64,000 bases of DNA, taken from assembly GCA_026120185.1 (NCBI GenBank), contig JANUWF010003369.1, positions 248,001-312,000 on the forward strand, given 5' to 3'. The stretch comes from Voacanga thouarsii. Taxonomy: Eukaryota > Streptophyta > Magnoliopsida > Gentianales > Apocynaceae. The notes below the pieces were generated by a model. That model was given only the letters and a program-made list of their open reading frames with translations. It was not told the origin of the DNA and did no database searches. Of this stretch, positions 34,890-46,469 are shown piece by piece. How positions within the stretch are numbered: position 1 is the first letter of the stretch; each line of letters begins with the position of its first letter. The position numbers and the translations under genes were made by a program.

Positions 34890-37800
34890 CAAAGACTAAG
34901 AAAGTCCATAAGTGCCTACCCCTATGACATCTAAGTGTCTGCGAAACACCTTTTATTTATTTATTTTTATTTATTTTTATCAAAGGCTTGGTAAAAGGAT
35001 CCGTCAGATTGTTGATAAAGGAAATCTGATCGACCACAATTTCCCGTTTCTAAATGAATTCCCAGGTGAGGTGATACTTTCTCTATGTACTTGCCCTTCC
35101 TATGGTTTCAAGATTCCTTGCATTGTGACACTGATTCAGTGTTGTCACAATAAATTGTGACAGGCCTGTCTATATGTGGTACTACTCCAAGTTCTGTGAG
35201 GAACTTCCGAAGCGACACAACTTCTATAAAAGCTTTTGAAGCAACAATGTACTCAGCTTCTATGGTAGAATCAGCAATGCAGGATTCCTTGATACTTCTC
35301 CATGAAATAGTTACTCTAGACAAAGTAAAGACATATCTACTAGTGGATTTTTTTTCATTTTTATCTGCTTGGAAGTCTGAGTCTGTGTAACCGGTAGGAA
35401 CTAAATCATCAGCATAATATACAAGCATATAATCTCCCATTTCATTGAAATATTTGAGTATATGCTTGACGGCTTGCCAATGAACTTTCTCTAGGTTTGA
35501 CTGATATCTACTAACCATGCCTACTGCAAAGCAGATATCTGGCATAGTATAAAGCATAGCATATATGGGACTTCCCACAGCCGAAGTATAGGGGATCTTA
35601 CTTATTTTCTGCTCGTCTTGCTGTGTCTGAGGACATTGTTTGGAAGATAAGGATAATCCATGTTTAACGGGTGTAATAGCCCCTTTACATTGATCTATAC
35701 TGTACTTGACCAATATCTTATCAATATAAGTAGATTGAGATAAGCCTAACATTCTCTACTTCTTATCTCTAAGAAGCTTAATACCTAGAATGTAACTAGC
35801 TTTCCTATGTCTTTCATGCTAAATTAACTAGATAGCCAAGCCTTAACTGATGACAAGGTCCTTACATCATTTCCAATGAGTAGAATATCATCTACGTAAA
35901 GTACCAAGAAAATCACTTTGCTATTGTCTGATTTTCTATACACAGATGGTTCATCCACGTTTTGAATGAAACCATAAGCCTTCACAGTTTCATCAAAACG
36001 TATGTTCCATACTCGTGACGCTTGCTTAAAGTCCATAAATGGACTTCTTAAGCTTATGGGCCATTTGTTCTTGACCTCTAACAACAAAACCTTCTGGCTG
36101 AAACATATAGATGTCTTCACTAAGATATCCATTGAAGAAGATCGTCTTGATATCCATTTGCCATATCTCGTAGTCATAATGACATACGATGGCTAAGAGA
36201 ATTCAGATAGACTTAAGCATGGCTACTGGTGAAAAGGTTTTCTCATAATCGATTCCTTCTTTTTAAGTCCAACCTTTAGCAACCAATCTTGCTTTATAGG
36301 TTGCAACCTTTCTATTTGCACCTTTCTTCCTCTTGGATACCCACTTGCACCCAATGAGTTTTATCCTATCAGGTGCAGTGACAAGATCTCAGACCTGATT
36401 GAGGTACATGGACTCAATCTCAACATTCATGGCTAGCTACCATTTATTAGCATTAGCATCAATAATGGCCTCCTCATATCTAGTGGGATCTTATTCCTGA
36501 TGGTCATAGACTAGATCATAGATCTCTTCAGTCCATTTTTTTGGAACTCTTGTGATCCTCCCACTATGTTGAGGCTCAGATTGTCTAGGAACATTCTGTA
36601 ATGTTTCTCTTGGTTCCTCGATCGGGGTGTTGGAAGTACCTAAAGTTGAATTAGTGAACAACTTCTCTTCTAACTTTATTCTACTTGAACTCGTAGTGGA
36701 TGTAACTTGTTCATCTTCTAAGTATCTAGCATTAATACTAATAAGTACCTTATGCTCTTGAGGATGATAGAAATATCCACCTCTCGTTCCTTTTGGATAC
36801 CCAACGAAGTAGCATTACTCTGATCTTGGTTCTAGCTTACTTCCTTTTGTCAGCACATAAGCTGGACAACCCCATATCTTGAGATGGTTCAGATTGAACT
36901 TTCATCTAATCCACATTTCATAAGGTGTCATAGGTACTGATTTGGAAGGCACCAAGTTCAAAACATATGCCGCTATTTCTAAGGCATACCCCCAAAAAGA
37001 AATAGGAAAAGACGCATGACTCATCATGTTTCTGATCATTTCCATCAAAGTTCTATTTCTTATCTTAGTTACTCCATTCTGCTGGGGAGTCCCAAGCACA
37101 ATTGACTAAAATACTATATCGTGATATACCAACTAATCCTTAAACTCATCGAGGAGGTACTCTCCACCACGATCCGATCTGAGAGTTTTAATTAATTTAC
37201 TTGTTTGACACTCCACTTCAACTTTAAACTCCTTGAATTTATCAAAAGAGTCAGACTTGCATAACTAAAATGAGTGTGATTATCTGTGAAAGTGATGAAG
37301 TACTCGTAGCATCCCCTAGCCTGTGTAGTCATTAGACCACAAACATCTGTATGAACTAGTGCTAGTATTTCCATGGCGCTATCCACCTTTTTGGTAAATG
37401 ACCTTTTGGTTTTTTTACCTTTAAGGCAAGATTCACACTAAGGCCATTCTTCCAATCTTAATGAATCTAAAGGCCCATTATGGATTAGCCTCTGAATCCG
37501 ATTGGGATTTATATGTCCCAATGTTAGATGCCACAAATACGAGTCATTTGATATGGCATTTTTCTTTTTATTATCGGATTCAATTTGAATATTGTTTACT
37601 TGATTTCTAATAGGATGTATATAAAATAAATTTCCATATATGTTTCTTGTACAAATTAAACTACCATCTCTACTGATGGAAACACTAGAATGGAAAGAAA
37701 CAGATTATCCTTGATTCATCAATTTGGAAACTGAAATCAAATTCTATTTAAAATAAGAAACATATAAAATATCTTTTAAAATTAACTTCCTATTACAATA

Positions 37801-38035
37801 AAAAATAAGCTCAAGATCTCCCATTGCTTCAGCCCATATTCTTGCTTCATTGCCTACTTGAAGTCTATGAGCACCCTTTTTGAGTCTCCTTGTCCTTTTG
37901 AACGCCTGCAAAGAGTTACAGACATGGTCAGTGGCTCCAAAATCAACTATTCAGGAAGATGTTGATCCAACTATCGAAATAGACTTTAGGTATCAAGCAA
38001 TACTTGCAGTAGACTTGGCTAAGAAGTCCAGACAA
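34890..38035 (-). pseudogene. copia pol (protease, integrase, RT, RNase H), broken
   Basis: On the minus strand the protease motif lies near 37955 with VDFGATDHV, where the family has D-S-G-A. The pre-integrase zinc-finger histidines follow (WHLTLGH). The integrase core holds HTDVCG near 37350 and GTPQQNGVTKIRNRTL near 37090, where the catalytic Glu of the usual GVAERRNR is replaced by Lys. Reverse transcriptase shows FKQASRVW and the intact LVLYVDDILLIGND near 35900. RNase H (35752-35108) shows DSDFQADK, SCIADSTIEAEY and YCDN. Stops and frameshifts separate the pieces, for example near 37160, 36420 and 35820, so no polyprotein can be made. RT and RNase H are the best preserved parts. Confidence 0.9.
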
Positions 38036-38846
38036 TTTTTCTTCTAATGCCCCTTCTTGCCATACTTGAAGCATTTACCTTTGGACTTCCTATTGGGCTT
38101 GGCTTGACCAGATGCTTTGGGCTGGGCCCCTGCATTGTTCTGGACCTTCCTTTTCTTGAATTTCTTAGGCTTTGTCTTAATTCCAGAAGAAGAAGCAGAG
38201 CGATAAACTAAAACCTTTGACATGGGTTTCATGATCTTCTCTATCACCTGGAGTCCTTTCATAAACTCCGTAAGATTCATATCCAACTTGTTTATGTTGT
38301 AGTTCAACTTGAACTGAGAATATGAATCAGGCAGAGTTTCAAGATCCATGTCAATTTGACTCTCATGATCTATCGTTGCGCCTAGGATCTCGGCCTTCTC
38401 GAAGCAGGCAATCATCTTGAGCAGATACTCTCGAACCGATACCCCTTTAGCTATTGTAGTGTTCATGATTGCCCTAAAAGCTTCCTACCCTGCGAGCCAG
38501 CTCTTGTCAGCCAATATGGTACACAATGACAAATCCATGTCGTACGCAGTGGCCATGTGCTTATATTTAGATTGGAGAACACTAGACATAAAAGCCAACA
38601 TATAGCATTTAGCCATCTCATCAGCTTTCTTCCATGCCTTCTCGGTTTCTCACTCATAATCAGTAGATTCTTCCGCAATCTTAGGACAGGGATTCATAAG
38701 AACATACTTGTATTCCTCGGCCGTGAGTACTATGTTTAGATTCCTTTTCCAGTCCATATAATTTGGGCATGTTAACTTATTCTCTTTGAGAATGATTGAC
38801 AATTGACTAAAATCAGATATTTCTGAAATATTACGAAAAAACATTC
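38036..38846 (-). pseudogene. copia gag, broken
   Basis: It begins MFFRNISEISDFSQLSI at 38844 and continues with NYMDWKRNLNIVLTAEEY, LADKSW, LLKMIACFEKAEILGA and a basic tail ending in a zinc knuckle read as KCFKYGKKGH. Its second cysteine is Tyr and a stop follows the His. There are further stops near 38650 and 38485. It is collinear with the gag at 49430-50290 of the second copia element. Gag packages the RNA in cytoplasmic particles. Confidence 0.88.
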
Positions 38847-40462
38847 ATTTAGTTTGCAGGAAATAAAAATGCACTTTTTTTAATATTATTTCTTTGATTA
38901 TATATAACTCTTAAAACCATTATCAATAATATAAATAGTTTGGCTCTTAGAAAAACTAATAGAGCTTCGTAGGAAGATTAAAAGCATTCTAAGTTAAGTG
39001 TATAACCATCACGAATCAAAACTTCCTAAATAGGTAATGGTCTAGAAAAAGTTTCACTGATAGGATGGCCAATGATTCACATCACCTACGAGCAATCTAG
39101 TGCTAAAAACGTCCAACGCAGATTGGTCGATCCTAGCAAATACCCTAAGATTTTAATTTTACTCTTCCATTAGTTCTAGATACTTGTGAAAGTCCATCCT
39201 ATAGGGGGTCATGCTCAGAATAACACGAGAAAATCCACTATCTCTAATGAGAGTTGTGATAGAAGCCATGGGGGTTGTTGGAACCCTTCTCCCACTTAAT
39301 CTTTTATTGAAAATAGAGTTTTAGGCCCATAAACGTTTTCTATAATCTTATGGTTTCATTAACTTTAGTAAAAAAACTAAAATTCAATATTATTCTCTAT
39401 GTCAAGGATTAAATCATTTGAGAGAATAAACTATGAATTTATTTTACTATTTTTAGTTAATAACAAAGTAAAACTTTATTAAATAACCTTAAGTTTAATA
39501 TTATTCTCTATGTTAAGGATTAAACCTTTTAAGAGAATAAATCATGAACTCTTTTATTTTAAAGTTTCTTAGATTAAAATGTTTTATCAAAAAACCGTTC
39601 TATCTAGTGAGACTTTGGTCTCACAATAACTTGTGCATTTGATCACAAAAATGCAATAAGCATAATAACAAAAGTAAACATTTTCATGCTGAAACTATTC
39701 ATTTATACCTAAGTGACCAAACAATAGATTAAACATCATTAATAAAAAAATTAATAATCTTGTTTAATCCTAAGATAGTTCTACATTTTACTACTCATTT
39801 TCATGCAAATTATTCATCCATAAATAAATAAAACTATTGCAAAAAATTAACCGCATACGATAATTTCAAAACATGATTACATCAAGAAAAAATTGAGGTA
39901 TAGAACTGCAGCAGTGCTCTCTCTTTTTTTGGTCAAAATTGCGCGCATTTGCCTCTAGGCAGAAGAGACCTGGTGCCTGGTCCATTGGGCCCACATGGCA
40001 CCGGGTTTGAACTATTTTTCCAAACCCTCTGGCTGGGAAGAGTGGACATGGTACCTGGTTCAATCAGGCCACCTGGCGTTGGGTCTGTTCTGGAGTTCGT
40101 TGATTTCTAGAAAAATCCTACTTTTCAGCCATTTTTCGCCCCTTAACAATTCCAGCAATCAAGTTCTTCAGTCCCCAAAATTTACAGGTTAAAAGAAATT
40201 AAAAACCAGGCATAAAAACATGCCGTTATAAGTACCTATGCCTTTAACCACAAGGTGTACATCGCATCTACTCAAAACCAGAAAATCAATGGGGAAATCA
40301 TTAGAATACATGATCCTATACCTCTAACTACGAGGCATACATGAACTATAGAAACCAATGTATGAGGAATCACATGAAATTACAAAAGATTCACTTGTAA
40401 TAGTAAAGGAACCACCTTTTCCAGTTTTAACCCTAGTATATGCTCTTAGATGAAAACTGTGT
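38847..40462 (-). other. Long 5' leader of the copia element
   Basis: About 1.6 kb between primer-binding site and gag, AT-rich except for a GC-rich island at 39900-40100. In that island CCTGGTCCATTGGGCCCACA and a related CCTGGTTCAATCAGGCCACC block repeat about 90 bases apart. No protein is recognised here. Open frames on both strands at 39866-40192 overlap and look accidental. Confidence 0.6.
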
Positions 40463-40473
40463 CTCTAATACCA
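40463..40473 (-). other. Primer-binding site
   Basis: Minus strand TGGTATTAGAG, two bases inside the 5' LTR boundary. It is complementary in type to the 3' end of plant initiator methionine tRNA (usual TGGTATCAGAG), with one mismatch. Confidence 0.8.
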
Positions 40474-40475
40474 CT

Positions 40476-42251
40476 TGAAAGATGAAAACGGAAAACATCA
40501 AAGAAAACATAGGGGAAAATTTTTTAATTTTTCGAGCCACATTCTAGAGAGAGTACTTACTTTTCCTGATTGGTCGCAGATGAACCAACAAAGGGCTGGG
40601 TTGCAATGGAACTTGCGTTGCAAGGGGAGAAGAAGGCACTTGCGGTTCGACTGGTATTCCCGCCAAGCTTCCTCTTTTTGTCTCCAAGCTTCCTCTTTTT
40701 ATCTTCCGGAGTATGACTTTACCTTACTCTTGGGTTAGCTTAGTGAAAGCTCATTCTTTAGATAATCAAAATATCTCTAAGAGAGAAAGAAGAGAAAGAT
40801 GAGAACAAGAGGAACAGACGACATATATGGAAAAGAGAAAAGCCTCAGACTACAACGTTATTTTCTTCCCTCTCATGCACCTTAATTTCGGCCAGCCTTA
40901 GGGCTTGATGAAGCCCAAATGGACGAAAACACTAAGCCTTTATGGGCTTGGTGCTGTGCTCCAAAACCAATCAAAGATTGGCCCAATCCTCCTAATTAAT
41001 TAATTATCTTTTCTGGGCTTCATTAAATACCTAAGACTAATTAATTAATTCCAATTGGACTTTTAATAAATGCGAATATATATCAGTCCAATTAATTAAT
41101 TTATTCCAACCCAATTCTCTTAATTAATTAATTATCTTTGCTAGGCCTTACAAAAAAAATCCAAGACTAATTAATTAATTCTAATTAGACTATTAGAATA
41201 AATTTTATTTCTCTTTCAAATAATTATCTATTAAGCACAGATTGTGTCTAAACAACACGAAGGTAACTTGAGCTACTCTAGGGACCAAAAGATATATTAT
41301 TCATGGCTACTAAAATGACCAAAATAACCTTACTATTAAATAGCTGTATTTTTACCATTTTAAATATTCTCATTTATCACTATATCAAAATATTGACCCC
41401 AAGAATAATATTGTTAAAGCAACATTTCTGACCTACAGGTGAAATAACGGAAATACCCTTCTATGTAACACCTATCAATGAGACAGGATAAATGTACTAA
41501 CACCAATCTCAAAGACATCTATATATTTAGATTTCAGTCCTATAATCCATGACTCACTGAATGTACTTGCTTATCATTGGAAGCTATCGAAAAGCACATT
41601 CTAGAATCATGTTCCTAGGGTCCTAAATTATTAGATTATCTTGGACAATGACAAAGGGGTGATTTAACTTCACAAAGTGAAGCATTGAAACTCTGTTGCA
41701 TGAATCTGTCTTGACTAACTAGAGTAATACACCCAACATACAAGGATATTGATATCACAAAAGAAATCTCACCCAACAAATATCAAAGTATAAAACCCTG
41801 GCTTTGCAACCACCAACTCATACTCAAGTATGAAGGTATCCGTCCACACTGTAGCAGTAATAATCCGATCCCTATAATCATAGTACTTTATAAGAGACCA
41901 TTACTACAGGTCCAGTTCTACGTATTCAAAATATACTTATGCTAATGATGTGAGTGAACTACTCACCGATTCAAGATAAACCATTCCTCATTGGAACTCA
42001 TAGCATAATAGTCTTATCTTGATGGAATGTCCAATTCCATCAAATGACTAATAACTCAATTTTACTTGTATGATAAGTACCAATGGTCTTTACCTTACTG
42101 TAAAGAATGACCCAACACATAAACCATTAATTGTCATACTTAGACCTTAAATGTGGAATAATATAAGAAACAAATTAAATTGAATGAATAAATATTTTAT
42201 TACAATATATTTACACTGAATATCTAGTCTTTGAGGGCATACTTTCCAACA
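40476..42251 (-). repeat. 5' LTR (right) of the copia element, shared with a second unit
   Basis: 1776 bases, starting TGAAAGATGAAAACGG and ending TTTCCAACA on the plus strand. It serves as 5' LTR of the element to its left. It is also preceded, in element orientation, by the polypurine tract and RNase H of another unit, so it is the 3' LTR of that one as well. Confidence 0.9.
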
Positions 42252-42790
42252 ATCTCTCACTTGCACTACAAAAACTAAGAAAGGTCACAAGTGCCTACCC
42301 CTATAACATCTAAGTATCTGCAAAACACTTTTTCTGTTAAAGGCTTGGTAAAGCGATCCGCTAGATTATTGATAGAGAAAATCTGATCGACCACAATCTC
42401 TATTTTCTGGATGAACTCCTGGGTGAGGTGATACTTCCTCTATGTACTTGCCCTTCCTATGGTTTCGAGGTTCTTTGCATTGTGACACCATTGCAGAATT
42501 GTCACAATAAATCGTGACAGGCCTATTCATGTGTAGTACTACTCCAAGTTCTGTGAGGAACTTCCGAAGCCACACAACTTCTTTGGAAGCTTTTGAAGCA
42601 GTAACATACTCAACTTCCATGGTAGAATCAGCAATGGAGGTTTGTTTGATACTTTTCCATGAAATAGCTCCTCCAGACAAAGTAAAATCATACCCATTAG
42701 TGGATTTTGTTTCATCTTTATCCGCCTGGAAGTCCGAGTTTGTATAACCGGTAGGAACTAAATCATCAGCATGATATACAAGCATATAAT
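42252..42790 (-). pseudogene. Truncated 3' part of another copia unit (RNase H and polypurine tract)
   Basis: Immediately beyond the right LTR comes GCAAGTGAGAGAT (minus strand polypurine tract) and then the RNase H end (TNSDFQADKDETKSTNGY, ISWKSIKQTSIADSTMEVEY, YCDNSAMVSQCKE). It is closely similar to 34873-35440. Homology stops at 42790 (ATATAATC) in the middle of the RNase H region, so the rest of this unit is missing. The arrangement LTR - internal - LTR - internal part is a partial tandem. Confidence 0.88.
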
Positions 42791-43886
42791 CACTAAGAAT
42801 ATTCTTGCTATATATTTGTAGCATTACTTTAATCAAAATAATATCTTATAGAAGCTAATTAGAAGGATGTTGTTACAATATTTGAAGCTAATCGATTAAA
42901 TTAACATTTATCATATATAAATTAAGCACACATATACAAAAACCTAAGTGTATACAGAATTTTACTTAGTAAATCAATGGTCCAACTATTAGATGTGTTA
43001 ATAAATTTGAAATAAGTTTTGTGACAAAAATTGAAGGTAATTTGATATATTTTGCTACATTTTCAATGTAATCTCTATGCAATAGCTCAAAAACCCTAGC
43101 GCACTTATAAATATAAACATATCAAATTAATGATCTAAAAGATTTGTTAAAATAACTAAAAAAAATATTATAACCAAATTTGAAAGTACCCAAACTTAAA
43201 AAATTATGGCAATATATAAAATTGTTACTTAATTCTATACTTATATAACTTTATAATACATAATGCAAACATATTGTCACAAACAATATTATGTAAATAT
43301 GATCTTTTTGTGATATATAATTAAAATTATAGCTGATTTTAAAATTTATGATATTATTAAAACTATCACTTAATACGACACATAAGTGTAATATAATGAG
43401 ATCATCATTAATACTTGTATTTTGGTGATGTATGGATTTTAATTTTCCATTTACCTTGAAGCTGTCCAATTGAAATTCAATAATGTGGAATTTACTTCAC
43501 TTAATTTAATAAAATTAGTTCACTTTATGCAATATCAATACTAATAGGGGTCACATTATTCCCACCAAAATTCAATAAAGTTATCTTTCAGTTTAATGAA
43601 GCAGCTTTATCGAATTTCGAAGCTATTCCCAAATATAGCCTCGATATTTTTATATAAATATAAAGTACTAAGTTATTTTTTAATTACATTTATTGAATTT
43701 CACGTTAAAAAAATGTTAATTCGTAGGCATAATATACAAATTAATTACGTAAACTATTGCAACTACCCATTTCATCTCATTTTATTTATCTCACTTCTAG
43801 CAAATGATTTATTTCATTTTAGTTAACTCATTAGGAAGTCAATGGGGGCGGAGGGAGTATAAATTATACTTATAATTTTCCAACTT
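42791..43886. other. AT-rich stretch with a possible Stowaway end
   Basis: No gene recognised. GGGCGGAGGGAGTA ending at 43860 is the reverse complement of TACTCCCTCCGCCC, the usual terminus of plant Stowaway MITEs. The other end was not found, so only a fragment can be claimed. Confidence 0.45.
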
Positions 43887-44453
43887 CACTTAGTGGTAAA
43901 ATGAAAAATAGAGTGCTATATAAATAATTCTATTTTATTGGCTAAAAACTATTTTTGTTGGTAACATGTAGGTAATCTAGTTGCAAATCATGGACAATTT
44001 GTACCAACAACATTGCCACTAGATAACTAATAAATAATCAATAAATGGCATTCCTATCTACTAATGCCATTGGCAATTTTATTGGTAAACATTTTTTAAC
44101 TGGAAGAAACATTTACCAACAATCCACTTCAGTTGGTAATTCGCTGGTAAATTGGTAGGAAAAATATTCCCTCCCTATTACCAATTGATTACCATAAGAA
44201 ATAGTTATCAATTATTTGAATTTTATTGGTAATTTGTTGGTAAATATTTTTCGCCTATTTACAAATATATTACAAATAGATTACCAATAGGAAAATCACT
44301 AACAGAATACACATAGTTAATAAATCTGTTGATAGTTTATTGGATATTAATTTAATACATTTCCAGTGGATATTTTGATGGGTAGTTGTATTGGTAACAA
44401 ATTGACCATCATATTATCAACTACACTACCAACTGAAACATCTATCAACTACC

Positions 44454-46381
44454 TATTACTCTGAACAAGGAACAGAAGCCATGCATGCTATATAAAAAAA
44501 CAGAGAAACAACAGACACGGCGCAACGGAGGCAAAAAAATAATACATTTGCATGTCTTTGGTCTGTTTGGCTGTAAGTAGATGTCGAGCAGACAACTAAA
44601 ATAGCTTCGACTCTAGACGATGTCTCCGGGTGATGACCCCCCAATCTCCTACTCCTCCGTGGCATGAACATGAAGCTCTTTGCTTCTCAAAATATTTTAC
44701 TGCCCAATCTGTGTTGGTGAAACAACTTAGGCGAGGAATTACACTTCTTTTGCTATTGGTTTAGCAAAATCAAGAAGAAGAAGAAGACACAAAGGAAGAA
44801 AAATGAACGCGAGAGAGAGAGAGAGAGCAGAGAGTAGAAAGAAAAATAATATGAGAGTATTTTTTTTTCTTGCGTGCGTCTGTGTTTGTCAATTGAGACC
44901 TATGGCTTCTTCACAATTTCAGATAACCAAAATACTGGGTTTTGATATTTCAAAACTCTCGGAGGCTATCAACAGAAAAAGTTTGGCTAAACTTTGACTC
45001 TTTTGTTCCGTGAATCAAAATAACCCTTTAATCTAGGCTATTGGGCCAAAATTAACTTATTATTTTCCTTAGACCCAATGAACCTGAAAATAATAACTAT
45101 TAATTATTTATTTCTTGGGTCTATTAAAATAATTCAATAAATAATTAATGAGTCCAAATGAACTAAAATAATTATTTAAACATTTTATTAACTAGTTTAA
45201 GCCTAAGTTAATTTTTTTAATTATTCAATTTGGGCTTAGGATTGGAATAATTAATTAACCAATTAAACTAGATATTAAAATTAATTTCTCTCGTTCCGTT
45301 ATTTTATTCTAGTCTAAAAATAAATTAGACTTCTTGAATCAAATAAAATTCTTTTTATTGTGACCATTTCATCGACCTAAAATAATTAGGACTTATGGGT
45401 TATTCTGAGGACCAAAAAGACACATCGCTTTGGTTACTAAAATGACCAAAATACCTTTACTATATAAATAGTTGTATTTTGCATTTTAAATATTTTTTAA
45501 TATTACCATAAGAAAATATTGACCCTAAGGACAATGTTGCGTTTGCTATGTCTTCGACCTATAGGTAAAATGACTAAAACACCTCTCTGCACACCGCCAT
45601 GAATTTAGAGAGGAAAGAGTGTACTAACACCTCTCGAAAAGACATCTATCATCCTTAGGCTTCTAGTCTAATGATCCACGACTTCTTGATGTATTTTTGC
45701 TTTTCAAATGAGCTACCCTAAAGCCAATATCCAAGTCATATTCCCCAAGGCTCTGGATAATTAGATCATTCGGATAACTATAAGGGGCAATATAGTGTAG
45801 ACACTATCTTGTACAAGTCTGTCTTAACTAACTAGTCCCATATACCTAACATATAAGCATATTGATCCTTCTAAAGAACCTCAACTATAGTATATCAAAG
45901 TATATGCTTCCTACTTTGTCAGACTACCAACTTATACTCAAGCTGTAAAGTACAAGTCTACACTGTAGTAGTAGTAGTCTAGATTTCTATCATATAGTAC
46001 TTTTAGAAACCAGTACTACAGGTCCTGTTCTACGTATTCGAAATACACTTAAGTTATGAAAGGAGAAGACTACTCATTGGTTAAAGGTAAGTCATTTCCT
46101 ATTTAGAATTCATAACACAATAATCTTGTCATGATAAGATTCCCATTCTTAGCATCTGGTCAAGAATAGTAACTTATGTTTTAAGTATCTCATGGTTCAT
46201 ACCTTACTGTGAAAGACCTCCATTTACATAAACCATTTACTTAAACACAATGGGTCTTTTCCAATAAAATCGTGCATAAATATAAAGAAGATTTCATAAA
46301 CAAATTCTAACAAAAATACTTTTATTAATACAAGTCAAAATTACATCAGAAACCTAGTCTAAGAGGACATACATTCCAATA
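44454..46381 (-). repeat. 3' LTR (left) of the nested copia element
   Basis: 1928 bases, aligned end to end with 52025-53958. The minus-strand start has TATTGGAATGTATG where the partner has TGTTGGAAAGTATG. Short GA-rich tracts lie at 44775-44830. Confidence 0.92.
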
Positions 46382-46394
46382 ATCTCCCACTTGC
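46382..46394 (-). other. Polypurine tract
   Basis: Minus strand GCAAGTGGGAGAT directly upstream of the 3' LTR. Confidence 0.8.
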
Positions 46395-46469
46395 ATTTTA
46401 AGACTAAGTAAGTTTATATGTGCCCACCCCTATAGCGTCTAAGTGTCTTTTAAAGACTTTCTCCACCAA

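Larger units (their letters stand above)
33088..42251 (-). mobile_element. Ty1-copia retrotransposon with two LTRs
   Basis: Left LTR 33088-34872, right LTR 40476-42251, internal part 34873-40475, all in minus orientation. On the minus strand the primer-binding site next to the right LTR reads TGGTATTAGAG (initiator Met tRNA type). The polypurine tract next to the left LTR contains TAGGAGAT. The coding order is gag, protease, integrase, reverse transcriptase, RNase H, which defines Ty1-copia. No target duplication can be assigned on the right because the right LTR is followed by a further internal fragment (42252-42790). Stops and frameshifts break every gene. Confidence 0.93.
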
